In this document: piece by piece, positions 1-11,343 of the stretch | Position numbering within the stretch: the first letter of the stretch is position 1 | Layout of the letters: each line of letters starts with the position of its first letter | From: Areca catechu | Lineage: Eukaryota > Streptophyta > Magnoliopsida > Arecales > Arecaceae | Assembly (NCBI GenBank): GCA_021397845.1 | Contig: CM038052.1 | Coordinates: 36,998,449-37,062,448, forward strand | Reading direction: 5' to 3' | Length of the DNA: 64,000 bases | The notes under the pieces: generated by a model | What the model saw: the letters and a program-made list of their open reading frames with translations, nothing else | The model's database searches: none | Told to the model about the DNA's origin: nothing | Program-made: the position numbers and the translations under genes

Positions 1-3000
1 GGTGATTACTAGATGGTCCTTGAACTAGATCCTGATACACAGTTGTGAAATCCGGACAAGACTCATATTCCTCTTTGATTTGCTCAAACCCTATGACCTC
101 AGTTCTAACAGAAGTTAATAACAGAGATCGGCGACTAAGGGCATCAGCTACCTTATTCTCAACTCCAGCCTTATGTTTCAGGACAAAAGTATAGGACTGG
201 ATATATTCTACCCACTTAGCATGCCTAGGGTTAAGCTTCTTTTGGGAGTTCAGAAATCTAAGAGCCTCATGGTCCGAAAATAGTACAAATTCCTGCGGTA
301 GCAAATAATGTCTCCAGTAACGCAAAGCTTGCACCACCGCATAAAATTCCTTATCATAGGTAGAATACCTAAGCTTAGCATCATTAAGTTTTTCACTAAA
401 GAATGCTATGGGATGATTCTCTTGGCTTAGGACTCCACCTATTCCTACACCTGAAGCATCACAGGCAACCTCAAATACTTTAGAAAAATCGGGTAATCTC
501 AGAATGGGTGCCTGGGTCATTTTATCCTTAAGATCTAGGAAGGCTTTATGGGCTGACTTAGTCCAATGAAATTCTCCCTTCCTAATACAATCAGTGATTG
601 GAGCAGCTAAAGTACTAAACCCCTTGATGAATCGCCTATAGAAGGTAGCCAAGCCATGGAAACTTCTAACTTCATGCACATTGGTTGGCTCTGGCCAGTC
701 TACTATGGACTTAATCTTCTCAGGATCGGCCGCCACGCCGTCAGGGGTTACTACAAAACCAAGAAAGATAACTCTACTAGTAATGAATTCACACTTCTTA
801 AGATTACCGTAGAGTCTCTCATTCCTCAAAACTTGGCAGACTGCTCTAAGGTGGTCTAGGTGATCTGTTGGGGTCTTACTATAGATCAGGATGTCATCAA
901 AATAGACCACCACAAATTTTCCTATGAAAGCTCTAAGTACCTGGGTCATAATTCTCATGAAAGTACTAGGGGCATTGAACAACCCAAAAGGCATAACAAC
1001 CCATTCATAAAGACCATCCTTAGTTTTGAAAGCAGTTTTCCATTCATCCCCGGGTCTAATCCTAACCTGATGATAGCCGCTTTTGAGATCAATCTTAGAA
1101 AAAACCATTGCACCAGCCATCATATCAAGCATGTCATCTAGTCTAGGGATGGGAAACCTATACTTGATTGTAATTTTATTGATGGCACGACTGTCAACAC
1201 ACATCCTCCACGTGCCATCTTTCTTTGGGGTCAGTAAGGCTGGGACTGCACAAGGGCTAAGACTTTCTCTAATAAACCCCTTCCTCAATAATTCTCCAAC
1301 CTGCTTTTGCAGTTCTTCATGCTCAGATGGATTTATCCTGTAATGGGGCAAGTTGGGCAAAGTTGCTCCTGGGATTAGATCTATGGCATGCTGGATATCC
1401 CTAAGAGGTGGAAGGTGGTCTGGCAAATCCTCGGGAAAGACATCCTCAAATTCTTTTAACACAGGTTTAACTTCTTGAGGAGGCTCTGAGGGTTCCGAAG
1501 TTCTATGTTCCTTAGCAGTCAACATCCAGATGGGTGAACCACTATGAATTTCTTGTTCTAGATCCTTAGCACTGATTAGGTTCACTCCAGTTTTCATCTT
1601 CTTAACCTTACCGGCTCCTTTAGTTACCTTGTCCTTAGGGGGAACTGAATGGATCGTAATCTTCTTCCCATTGAAACTAAAGACACAGGTATTGGATTTT
1701 CCTAAGAGGGTGGCATCATGATCATACAACCAAGGTCTTCCGAGAATTATACTGCTCACCCCCATGGGTAAGACATCGCACCAAATCTTTTCGTGATAAG
1801 ATTGCATTTGGATTTGGACTTGACATCTAGACTGGATGGGTATGGAGGTAGAATCTATCCAAGAAACCTTATAGGGGTTGGGATGGGGAACTGGGATTAA
1901 GCCTAACATCTTGACAGTGCTAGTAGAGATGGCATTTACACAGCTCCCACTATCTATGATGATCTTACATACCTTATCCCCTAATTTAAGAAAAGTCTGT
2001 AGGATGTTAGTCCTACGCCAATCCTCTTGAACTAGATTCTGGGATAGGATGCATCTTACAACTCCTAATTGGTCAGATTCATTGGGTTCCTCCTCTCCTT
2101 CATACTCCTCAACCAAATTCATTCCGGCCTCATAAACTTCTTCTTCAAATTCCTCACTGGGCTCGGAATTATCATTCTCTCCCTCTTCTATGTAAAGGGA
2201 TCTCCGTGGGCACTGGCTAGCAACATGACCAACCTTATGACACTTGAAACAGGCTATGGCAGTACACTGACTAGAAATGTGACCTGGTTTCTGACACTTA
2301 AAACAGGTGATATTTGAACTAGGGGTTCTCTGGGTGTCAGGTGCCTTACCTTTGTCCATGGGCCTAGGGGTAGAAGTACCCTGAAAAGGTTTACTAGGGA
2401 TAACTTGGCTAGGTCCATTCCTTGGGATTGGGGCACTAACCCTAGAAGGTATAGGTCCTCTCTGAAATTTCTCAGTGTTCAGTGCAATCTGGTAGGCTTG
2501 GTCTAGATCAGTAACCTCTCTCAGAAATAGTTCTCTCTTGATATCTTTCCTCAGTCCAGCCCTAAATCTAGACAAAGTGACTTCGTGGGCTTCACTCACA
2601 TCACATCTCATTAGGTATTCATCAGAAGTAGTTATGTAGTCTGAGACAGATCGGTTTCCTTGTTTCAGGTTTTGCCATTGGTCTAACAGGTTTTGCTGGT
2701 ATGAAATGGGTAGGTATTTATCTCTCAGTTTTTCTTTCATACCCTGCCAAGTGGTTATGGGCTCAACATTCCGTCTCCTAGTGGTTAGCTCAATGTTCCC
2801 CCAGTATAACCTAGCTTGACGCACTAATTTCATCTTGGCAAACTTGTATTTCCTCTCCTCAGACATAGCATACCACTCAAAGTATTGATCCATCTCACCC
2901 TCCCAATCAGAATACACCTTAGGGTTCAGACTACCATCAAAAGTGGGTGCATCTAATTTGATGTTCCTGATGAACCTATCATCTCTATCTTCAGGCTCTG

Positions 3001-3307
3001 GGTCAGGCCTCCTATGATTAGGTTCAGGATCTCTATATAAAGGCCTTCTAGGCTCCTGATGTGGGTGAGGTTGAAGCACATTAAAATCGGGGTCAGGAGT
3101 CCAATTCCGATGTCTAGGTTCTTCAAGTACTTGGACTCGGTCCCTAAGTTGGGTAAGATCCTCATGAATTTGTGCGCTAAACTGGGCCACAGTGTTTGTC
3201 ATATCCTGATTCATTTTAGCCATACTTTCAGTAAGAGTTCTGATCATGGCCTCTAAATCAGGTTGGGTTTGACCAGGTTGATATGGCACTCCGTTTCTGG
3301 TAGACAT
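1..3307 (-). CDS. Chromo-1 Gag-Pol polyprotein (Gag, protease, RT, RNase H; truncated by window edge)
   Basis: Starts at the ATG 3307-3305 (MSTRNGVPYQPG), the same start used by Chromo-3 and NA-2. I read the frame from 3307 to about 2280 codon by codon and the pol part in segments and found no stop, giving about 1102 open codons. Order seen: Gag core around residues 130-300, two CCHC zinc knuckles at about 335-348 and 353-366 (both CX2CX4HX4C), protease DSG at residue 452 (1954-1946), reverse transcriptase with YFDD at 802-805 (904-893), then RNase H with VACDASG and the later conserved DHEAL and ALSR motifs. Integrase and chromodomain should lie left of the window. Gag packages the RNA; the pol enzymes copy and integrate it. 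The RT reads KTAFKTK..LYEWLVMPFGL, seen in chromoviruses of the CRM/Galadriel kind, but the clade is uncertain. It is the best candidate here for an active source of enzymes. Confidence 0.9.
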   Translation of the reverse strand, partial: MSTRNGVPYQPGQTQPDLEAMIRTLTESMAKMNQDMTNTVAQFSAQIHEDLTQLRDRVQVLEEPRHRNWTPDPDFNVLQPHPHQEPRRPLYRDPEPNHRRPDPEPEDRDDRFIRNIKLDAPTFDGSLNPKVYSDWEGEMDQYFEWYAMSEERKYKFAKMKLVRQARLYWGNIELTTRRRNVEPITTWQGMKEKLRDKYLPISYQQNLLDQWQNLKQGNRSVSDYITTSDEYLMRCDVSEAHEVTLSRFRAGLRKDIKRELFLREVTDLDQAYQIALNTEKFQRGPIPSRVSAPIPRNGPSQVIPSKPFQGTSTPRPMDKGKAPDTQRTPSSNITCFKCQKPGHISSQCTAIACFKCHKVGHVASQCPRRSLYIEEGENDNSEPSEEFEEEVYEAGMNLVEEYEGEEEPNESDQLGVVRCILSQNLVQEDWRRTNILQTFLKLGDKVCKIIIDSGSCVNAISTSTVKMLGLIPVPHPNPYKVSWIDSTSIPIQSRCQVQIQMQSYHEKIWCDVLPMGVSSIILGRPWLYDHDATLLGKSNTCVFSFNGKKITIHSVPPKDKVTKGAGKVKKMKTGVNLISAKDLEQEIHSGSPIWMLTAKEHRTSEPSEPPQEVKPVLKEFEDVFPEDLPDHLPPLRDIQHAIDLIPGATLPNLPHYRINPSEHEELQKQVGELLRKGFIRESLSPCAVPALLTPKKDGTWRMCVDSRAINKITIKYRFPIPRLDDMLDMMAGAMVFSKIDLKSGYHQVRIRPGDEWKTAFKTKDGLYEWVVMPFGLFNAPSTFMRIMTQVLRAFIGKFVVVYFDDILIYSKTPTDHLDHLRAVCQVLRNERLYGNLKKCEFITSRVIFLGFVVTPDGVAADPEKIKSIVDWPEPTNVHEVRSFHGLATFYRRFIKGFSTLAAPITDCIRKGEFHWTKSAHKAFLDLKDKMTQAPILRLPDFSKVFEVACDASGVGIGGVLSQENHPIAFFSEKLNDAKLRYSTYDKEFYAVVQALRYWRHYLLPQEFVLFSDHEALRFLNSQKKLNPRHAKWVEYIQSYTFVLKHKAGVENKVADALSRRSLLLTSVRTEVIGFEQIKEEYESCPDFTTVYQDLVQGPSSNH

Positions 3308-4217
3308 GATGATTCAAGCAAGCACACAAAATGAGACTAGACTAAATCGACTACTGGATCACTAGACCTAGAGTCCAAACTAGATGCCCAATCAGAGTGG
3401 CAAGCTAGCCTGTAGTAACTCAGGACTCAGCCAGGCAGGTGTAAGGGGAGTGTTAGGTCCCTGATTGCCAATCCTAGACACCAATCAGTGATTGGCCAGG
3501 TAGGCGGACCAGCACACAAGCCCTTCGGGACGTAGTCCCTAAACCACCGTTCTAGACACTGAGTGCTAAGCACACACAGAATAACTCGGCAAACTGACTC
3601 AACACTAGCCTAGACCCGACCAATTGGTGTCCCTAGCCCACTAGGGCAAATTAGGTCTAACTGATTTTAAATTAGATCTAGGTTCGAATGATTGGATGGT
3701 GGTTTTGGGCTAAGGAGAGGTAATCAACTCCTCCCCTTATCTTAGATGCTCAATTGCCCTTAAGTAAATTATGAGATGATCACTCCAAAAAAGAATTGAA
3801 TTGCAGAACACAAAAAAATAGAGTTGCTGTATTTTAATTCTCAGAATTTTTACCGAAACCAATAAATCGCAGAAAAATTATGGAAAATAGGTTCAATTAT
3901 ACTGGTTTCAACGAAGTAAAAATCATGCAATTCGGAGTTTTATGCAGGGAGAAATAATTCAGAAAACAGGGCAATTATGGGCTGCAACTAGATTGTCTTC
4001 CCCGTTTATAATCCCTGCTACGAAGTTATAACCCAATGGATCCCCTACACGCCCTAGGAACACCCCGTGGAATGGGAGGAGGAGGCTTGCGCCTCGCTTA
4101 GTTCCTAGGACCGGACGTCCTGGGGAGCCTACTTCGAGCAGTCAAAATAAAAAGAGAACAATCAACACAAGCAAGCAAGCAAATCAGAAACCCTAGACTG
4201 GGCTCTGATACCAAAAA
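3308..4217 (-). other. Chromo-1 5' leader
   Basis: This 910-bp untranslated stretch lies between LTR and gag, exactly the length of the Chromo-3 leader. It holds a structured block at 4051-4111 (outer stem of 11 pairs, a GCAA tetraloop hairpin, a CCCAT/ATGGG-type hairpin) and short perfect hairpins further on, such as GGGAC-TAC-GTCCC and CCAATC-ACT-GATTGG equivalents. No ORF of note. Confidence 0.75.
4201..4213 (-). promoter_or_regulatory. Primer binding site, initiator tRNA-Met type
   Basis: Minus strand reads TGGTATCAGAGCC four bases after the LTR end. This is the complement of the plant initiator tRNA-Met 3' end, the standard start of minus-strand DNA synthesis. Confidence 0.92.
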
Positions 4218-5849
4218 TGATGCAGAACAAATAAAGGGATGCGATGCGGAAGTAAATTAAGATTAACTAATTTTTTTGTTGTTTTTATAGGTTTGTAGAA
4301 GTTGGCTTCAAATCAAAGAAAAGTTAACCTAACATTGAAAGATACTAATATGATAATTGAAAGCACAATTTTAAGGAAACTAAATTATCAGAGTAGTTTA
4401 GAAGCAACGGATCGCTGGGGGTTGAGAAACTCCCAGACCTAGGGTTTCACTCCGAGCTTTCAACAAAACAGAAATAAAGAGAAGGGAAGGTTTATCTAAC
4501 CAGACAATGATCTTCACAGATTTTGGTGGAAGAACTCTCCCGAGCAGATTGTTGGATCCTCGGAGTCGGATATCTTCGTAATGGATCCTCCAATACTGGT
4601 CCTTTGGCGGGTTGGCTTCTCCTGAACTCAAGATCTGGAAGAGAAGAAAAACAATTGATGGAATCAGAGAGTCAAGGAAAAGATTTACCAGGTTGATGAA
4701 CTTGAAGATCGAAATTGCTGAAAACTGGATTCTCCTGGATGCTGATGTGATTTTCCTTGGAACTTGCTCTGGATCTGAAGTAGCCGGACTGGATCTGGAT
4801 GAAGGTGGACGGCTTGGACTTGTAGAGAGAGAGAGGCCGTGGGAGATGGATGGATCTAGGGTTTGGTGGATGGAAAATAATGAAAGGTGGCTAGGGTTTT
4901 GGAATTTCAAGTGGCTAACCTAGGGTTTTGGATAAAGATGGAGATCTCTCACCTCCTCAAGGCTCCAATGGAACCCGGATTACCCCCTCACGGAGCTCAA
5001 CACTTAGAATAGTGCGGAAGAAGAGAAACCTAGGTCACTCAACACAAGAGAATAGCAAAAATAATTTTTCTTCATTGATTTTCTAAAGTTACAAAGAGAG
5101 GTCTATTATATAGACCTAAAATTTTCTCCTAGCTTGTACAAATTCCCATGTGGGACTAAACTCTTCCAACCCCTAGATTAGGTAGAAAATCCTCTCCCTT
5201 GGCCGACCAAGAGTCCAAAAAAAATTGGGACGGCCATAAAGGAATTGTTTTGGAACTTTTATGGCACCTCCTTTGGAGTTGGATTTGGATTTGGAGTCCT
5301 CTTCTTCTTATGGTATTTCTTCTTTTCTTCCACTCCAAGTTAAGCTCTTTGATTTTGATTTGAACTTCAATTAGGAGTAGGTTGGATGTCCTTCTTTGAT
5401 TTCTTCTCCAAGAGAAGTTTTCTTCCTTCTTTGCTTAGGTAAATTAGGCAGGTGTGGGCGCCTCCTTTAATTTAGCCTCCAATTTGATTTTTTCTTCTTT
5501 GGATGTGGGGACCATGACACTGGGATGCCTCTATGGCGCCTCCTGGACTCTGGCGTGTGCTCGGAGTGTGGCTGGGCGTGTGGCTTGGAGTGTGGCCTCC
5601 ACTTGCTTGAACCTTGAGTTGATTGGAAGAGAAATGTGGCACCATTTTGGACCAAATTGAAACCACATTGGGACTTGCACCGAGTCAACATGACTCAACA
5701 AAATTTAAATGGTGACTCAAGAAATAAATAAAATAAATAAACTGGTTGACCAGGTCAACCTTTATTACAAACCCTAATTTCTCGGGCAATGTCAATCAGA
5801 GATCCAAATGGAGCTCTGAAGTCTTCTTCTGAGTCTGGTGCCCGCACCA
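4218..5849 (-). repeat. Chromo-1 5' LTR (1632 bp)
   Basis: Minus strand begins TGGTGCGGGCACCAGACTC at 5849 and ends TTCTGCATCA at 4218. A TATA box (TATATAA) is at 5112-5106. It aligns along its length with the Chromo-3 LTR, which differs mainly by an extra 40-bp tandem copy. U3 contains the AGGAGGCGCC-type motif common to LTRs in this window. Confidence 0.92.
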
Positions 5850-7001
5850 ACGAGCCCTCCTGCCGAGGTTAGCTCCCGGCTGGGGTCGTGCTCATAGGAC
5901 AAGCCCTTCGACTGAGGCCAGCTACCAGCCGGGGTCAAGCTCATGCTCCCAAGACGAGCCCTCCGACTGAGCCCATCTCTTGGCCGGGGTCAAGCTCATG
6001 CTCCCAAGATAAGCCCTCCTATTAAGGTCAGCTCCCAATCGAGGTCATGCTCATAGGGAAAGCCCTTCGACTGAGGCCAGCTCTCGATTAGAGTTGATCT
6101 CATGCTCCCAAGATGAGCCCTCCTACCGAGGTCAGCTCCCAGTCAGGATCGTGCTCATAGGGCGAGCCCTCTGACTGAGGTTAGCTCCTGGTAGGGGTCA
6201 CGCTCATGCTTCCAAAAGCCAGGTCCCTGAAGCAGGGCTTCATCCCCCATCCAGTGGGAGTCAAGGTTCCCGCCGGTAGTATATGGAGGGGGGACCAGCA
6301 GAAGTTCAAAATCATGGCAGAACCTGACCATTCACAGCCCCTGAGGGGTGGCACATGCCCGGCCATAATTGCAGGTCTTACGACGCATCCCGTGCATGAC
6401 TTGCATGTTGCAAGCCCCACCAAGTTCCTAGTCCCGTAGCGTGTCTTCTCATCGATGACAGCACAACTGGAAGACCACGACCTCTATGACAGGGAGCCTG
6501 CACTTTTTCAAGAGGGGTATTCTACTAAGGCCCCAAGTCCTGTGACACTCTGACATTCCCCCTTGAAATGGAAATGTCTAGGGTGGAAGGCTCTCCCTTG
6601 AAGAATCAGCTTGATAGGGAGGCAACAGTGAATAACAGAAAGCCCCAAACGTGCTTTGGGCCACCCCGTCTATATAAGATCGATAGGGGAGGTAAGTAAA
6701 GAAGGGTAAGCAACGGACATTCTCTTGCTCCTCCATTATCTTCTTACACGGAGTTCATCTCATTTTCCTTGACTCTTCACCCTCTCGATGTGGAGAGTCC
6801 CCCAAGCTCTCTGCCATAAAGGTTCTGTTCCCCTCGATCGTTCCACTAACTTGATCTTCGGAGTGTCCCCACTGGAATCCCCGGCACGGGTCTCCTCTAT
6901 CTTGTAGGGTCTCCGGACGAGGGAGCCGACCATGAAGAGGACCAAGCGCTCAGTGGGAGCCCGATGCGTCAGAGCTACGGGCTACGACGATCTTGGCAAC
7001 A
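5850..7001 (+). repeat. Tat-like LTR, 3' part, cut by Chromo-1
   Basis: Its first 400 bp are degenerate tandem units (gagccctcc...gaggtcagctcc), as in the LTRs at 8859 and 40325. Its end (gatcttggcaaca) matches their ends. A TATA box lies near 6669 (tctatataag). The 5' part must lie left of Chromo-1, outside the window. After the terminal CA the sequence passes directly into AT-rich DNA. Confidence 0.75.
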
Positions 7002-7620
7002 ACATATAATAAATATAATTATATTATATTATATTATATTATATTATTATAGTATAATGTATAATAATATTATATAATATATATAATACACCATATAATA
7101 TTATAAATATAATATTATTATAGTATATAATATAATATAATAATATTATAGTATATACTATAATATTATGCTATATTATATTAATATATTTTATTTTATT
7201 TTATAATATATAATATAATTATAATATTATAATATTAATATAATATAATATAATATAATATAAATTAAAATTCTTGTAATATAAAATGTATTATATATTA
7301 TTTAAAATAATATAATATTTTAAACATAATGTAGTATATTTATATTAAATATATTTATATATAATATAAGTATATTATATTAAGTTTAATAATGTAATAT
7401 ATAAATGTAATATGTTTTTAATATATTTAAATAATATATTAAATATATTATCTTTTTAATATATAAATTTTTATATTAAATTTATTTAGTATAAAAAATA
7501 ATTTTAAAATTTAAATTTTAATATAAAATATAAGATATTTTATATTTAATATATTTTATAATATAAAATATTTAAAAAATTTATTTTTATAAATAAAATA
7601 TAGATTTAATTTAGAAGTAT
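7002..7620. repeat. AT-rich low-complexity tract
   Basis: Almost pure A/T, built from irregular tata, attat and taata runs with no stable unit. It directly abuts a Tat-like LTR end. No gene. Confidence 0.9.
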
Positions 7621-8858
7621 TTTAAAATTTTGATTTTGCTTTATGCAATATTACCCACATGTATCTAATACAATAATTCATGTTACCTGAATCTATATTG
7701 CTAGCAATTTATATCACTGGTAATCTACATTACCTTTCAGGATTGCTTGGTAATGCACCAAACTCAACCTAAGAACTTGATGCATATGTGGAAACCTTAT
7801 TCAACCTAAAATTTATCCCTCTTACTATTTTCTCACCTGGTACTAAACCTTATGTGTACAATCCTCAACAATCTCTTTTCTTATGTTATGCTTGCTCAAT
7901 GACCTCTCAAGTTTAATCTACTGGTCTCTGATTAGATTTTGTGACCAATTACTACTATTAATGCATCATGTATTACCACTCTGGCCCAATAGCCCACTTT
8001 TAAAGAGCCATATTTATTACTAAGATTTTATTTGGGATTATTGTTGCAAGTGATGCTTTTGGAGCTTTTAAAAGTAGAGTTTTTACAAAAAAGCTATTTA
8101 TTATTTAGTAACCACATTTATAAATTACTTTGAAAGTTTAATATATATTTGGTAACTAAAATAAAAAAACCTTTTTAGTTTAATAAAATAATAATAAAAG
8201 ACATTATATAATATTATATAATATAAAATAATATAAATAATATTATATATTATTATATATTAAATATTATTATATGTATAATACTATTATCATATAATAT
8301 TCTTGTTGTCTTCAAATCTTCACTCTTAGAACTCCAACAGTGCTTGAAGGTCTTCCAGCATTCTTCGGTATGATGACTTGCTTTTGGACATCTCCTAGAT
8401 GGAAACCTGCAAGAATAGTCTTGCTTGACCAGTGGTGAGTGACAAGGAACCCTTCGATACTTAAGTCAGTAGAGGAAATGGGCTATAGCTACGGAGCTGA
8501 GAGTAGTGGTGAGAGACTAAATGAGCATTTGAGAGTGGTAAGAATGTGTTCATAACTCGTCGGGATTCTCCCTTTACCTATTTACAGATTTACTCGAGAT
8601 AACTAAATTTCATTTGGAGGTGGCCTTCTTTGACATGGATAACAAATATTTGTTAAATATTGGGATCTTATTTTCTGGAATCTTTTCATTGATATCTTTC
8701 TATTAGGATGGCGTCTTTTACAGGGATCCTATCTACCACGATCTCTGTTGGTCAACTATGATTAACCTACATCTACCAGTTGCTTAAGCATCATGAACTC
8801 CAAGCATCAGGGTAGCTTACTCATCTCCCATAGAGGGGCTTAGATATTATATCCCGAC
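7621..8858. other. Unassigned DNA between two Tat-like LTRs
   Basis: No ORF and no similarity that I recognise to other parts of the window. A second AT-rich run lies at about 8160-8290. The last bases before the LTR at 8859 are CCGAC, compared with GCGAC after the LTR ending at 41575, so this is probably the left flank of the Tat-1 target. Confidence 0.5.
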
Positions 8859-10145
8859 TGATGTGACACCTCCGTTGACGTGGAGCCTGTTGGCGGTCAC
8901 GCTGGCGAGAGACCCGTCACCTGGATGTGGCAGCCTGACGAGGAGATAAAGTGAGCCCTCCCACCAAGGTTAGCTCCCAGTCAGGGTTGTGCTCATAGGG
9001 CAAGCCCTCCATTTGATGTCAGCTCCCAATCGGGGTCATGGTCACGCCGTCGAGGTGAGCCCTCCTACCGAGGTCAGCTCCTAGCTGGGGTCGTGCTCAT
9101 AGGGTGAGCTCTCCATCTGAGGTCAGCTCTCAGACATGGTCACACTCACACTGCTGAGGTGAGCCATCCTATCAAGGTTAGCTCCTAATTGGGGTCATGC
9201 TCATAGGACGAGCCCTCCATTTGAGGTCAGCTCCCAGCTGGGGTTATGCTTATGCTGCCGAGGTGAGCCCTCCTATAGGGGTCAACTCCTAGCCAGGGTC
9301 GTGCTCATGGGGCGAGCCCTCCATCCGAGCTCAGCTCCTGACCGGGGTAATGCTCATAAGATCATAGACAGACCTCCCGAAGGGAGGTCCTTCCCTGCTA
9401 TACGAAGGTCAGAATTCTCGTCAGTGGTGAAGGAGGGAAAGATCAATAGGAATTCAAACCACAGTACAAAGGTCCTTATCCACTTGCAACCTCCGGCAGG
9501 TGGTGCACGCCCTGCCATCAATACAAGCTTTGTGATAATTGCCCGCATGCTTTATGCAAGGTAGGTCCTGTCAGGCTCAAGGCCCTATGATGTGCCACCA
9601 TATCCATTACCGTACGATCAGAGGATGATAACCCACATGGCACGAGACCTAGAGATCCCCTAGAAGGAGGATCCTGCCAAGGCCCCAGGCCCTGCAACAC
9701 ATCGACAGCCCCTCCTAAAAAAGAAGCACAAGAAAAGGACACCAGGAAAAAGCCAAGGAAAAAAAAGAGGTAAGTAAGCAAGAGGAACGGGGGGGAAGAG
9801 AAAGTAAGCAACTAAAAGCTCAGCAGCCAAGCGATCACCCGGAGATCCTCCCCATTCCCCCCTCACCTTTCTTTCTTTCTTTTTGCTACTTGAACATCAT
9901 TATCTCACCACCCCCTGAGGTGAGGGAGTCTCCTAAGCTCTTCGTCTCAGAGGTTCTGTTATCCTCGATCATCCCACTAACTTGATCATCGAAGTGTCCT
10001 CACCAGAATTTCTGGCCCGGGTCTCCTCTGTTTTACAGGCCAGCGAATCTAGGAGTTGATCGAGAGAGGGGAGGACCTATCCCCAGGCGGCGGGGGCCTG
10101 CCCAATGCATTAGAGCTGCAGGCCAAGATGATCTTGGTGGCAACA
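8859..10145 (+). repeat. Tat-1 5' LTR (1287 bp)
   Basis: Starts TGATGTGACACC and ends GGTGGCAACA. From about 8945 to 9390 it is made of degenerate units of roughly 60 bp containing gagccctcc and gaggtcagctcc. The rest matches the 40325 copy through the polypyrimidine stretch and the closing gatcttggtgg. Confidence 0.78.
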
Positions 10146-10770
10146 GATTGGTATGCTAGGTAGGGGGCGGCGAGAGCCTCGAGCACTTGCTATCAATGGT
10201 CGACCCACCGAGAAGCTGACAGGGATGACATCCTGGGGGGCAGGGAGAACCCCAAAGGAGCCTAGTGGAAGAGACCACACCCCCAATGACAGTTGGAGCC
10301 CTATCACGGGGGAGATCTTCGAGGATTTTTGTGCCAATCTCGACGTCCATTGCTGCCCCCCTTTGGTAGCCCATCCTCGGATCAATGAGGGGGCCGAAGT
10401 GAACACCGAACCATCCTACCAGGGATCCACGCGGGGCTCGATGAGACAAGAGATAAGGCCTGACCCTGGGGGGTAGCCTGTTGGTGAAGAATACCGCACT
10501 ACTGTAATCCCCGCAAAGGACCCCAGCAAATGGGTCGAAGCCCGGTAGGGCGGGGCACACTACCTCGACAATCTCAGCACCTCCTGATGCTCATGAACTC
10601 AGAACACGAGCAATTCAAAAGGGCACTACTGGTGATGTAAAATTTCTTCTCCATGATCTAAGTCCCTTTTTCGTGCAACTTTATCTTTCACCTGTGCAGG
10701 GATGTCCCCGTCCAACTCAAAGTCCGTCGGGCTTAAGCCGGGCCCCCATCAGGCCCTCACTCATGGCTAT
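10146..10770 (+). other. Tat-1 internal start, non-coding or decayed
   Basis: Begins gaTTGGTATGCTAGGTAGGG directly after the LTR. This layout resembles the priming region of Tat/Athila-type elements, but the tRNA cannot be named with confidence. Short GC-rich ORFs here have no recognisable domain and I treat them as chance. Confidence 0.45.
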
Positions 10771-11343
10771 GCTCACAGCCTGGAGACAGTACTAAGGTGC
10801 TGCCTGTCGTGTGACTCACAGCATGGTGAATCTTGAAGCTCGGCGCCCCCAACCTCGCTCATAGCTCGGAGGTGGCAGCGGGATGCCATCTACCGCGTGA
10901 CTCATAGCTTGGTACATCAGTAAGTCCTGCACCCCACAGCCTCATGGCCGTGCTCACAGCCCGGAGATGGTACCAAGGTGCCGCCTATCATGTGACTCAC
11001 AATGTGGCGAATCGAGAAGCTCAGCACCCCTAGCCATGCTCACAACCTAGAGATGGAACCAAGGTATCGCCTACCACGTGACTCACAGCATGGCAAATTG
11101 AGAAGCTCAGTGCCCCCAGCCTCACTCATAGCTCGGAGGTGACAGTGGGATGCCATCTATCACGTGACTCACAGCTTGGCACATCAGTAAATCTGGCACC
11201 CCACAGCCTCATGACTGCACTCACAGCCTCATGGCTGTGCTCACATCCTGGTGATGGCACCAAGGTGCCGCCTATCGCGTGACTCATAGCATAGTGAATC
11301 GAGAAGCTCAATGCCTACAGCCTCGCTCATAGCCCGGAGGTGG
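10771..11343 (+). repeat. Dimeric minisatellite, first block
   Basis: Two related units alternate. Unit A is 86 bp (10771-10856, 10952-11037, 11038-11123). Unit B is about 93-95 bp (10857-10951, 11124-11216). Both contain a core gtgactcacagc. The A+B period is 181 bp. The array is interrupted at 11344 by solo LTR-1 and continues at 12933. Confidence 0.85.

Larger units (their letters stand above)
1..5849 (-). mobile_element. Chromo-1: Ty3/gypsy chromovirus-type element, 5' portion
   Basis: Read on the minus strand this is a 5' LTR (5849 to 4218), a tRNA-Met primer site, a 910-bp leader and a gag-pol frame open to the left edge. The LTR has TG...CA ends. It sits inside a Tat-like LTR that resumes at 5850. 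The putative 5-bp target duplication on this side is ACGAG (5850-5854); the partner copy is outside the window. Chromo-3 at the other end is almost the same sequence in inverted orientation, so this is a young insertion. Confidence 0.93.

Noticed and set aside
4398..4910. 170-codon open stretch on the minus strand
   Set aside because: Lies inside the Chromo-1 LTR; the same reading recurs in the other LTRs with different breaks. No domain; a chance ORF of LTR sequence.
7002..7620. AT-rich tract as a satellite or origin
   Set aside because: No stable unit and no supporting motifs; low-complexity DNA only.
10153..10560. ORFs of 107 and 134 codons after the Tat-1 5' LTR
   Set aside because: Opposite strands cover the same GC-rich bases; no Gag motif seen; kept only as non-coding interior.
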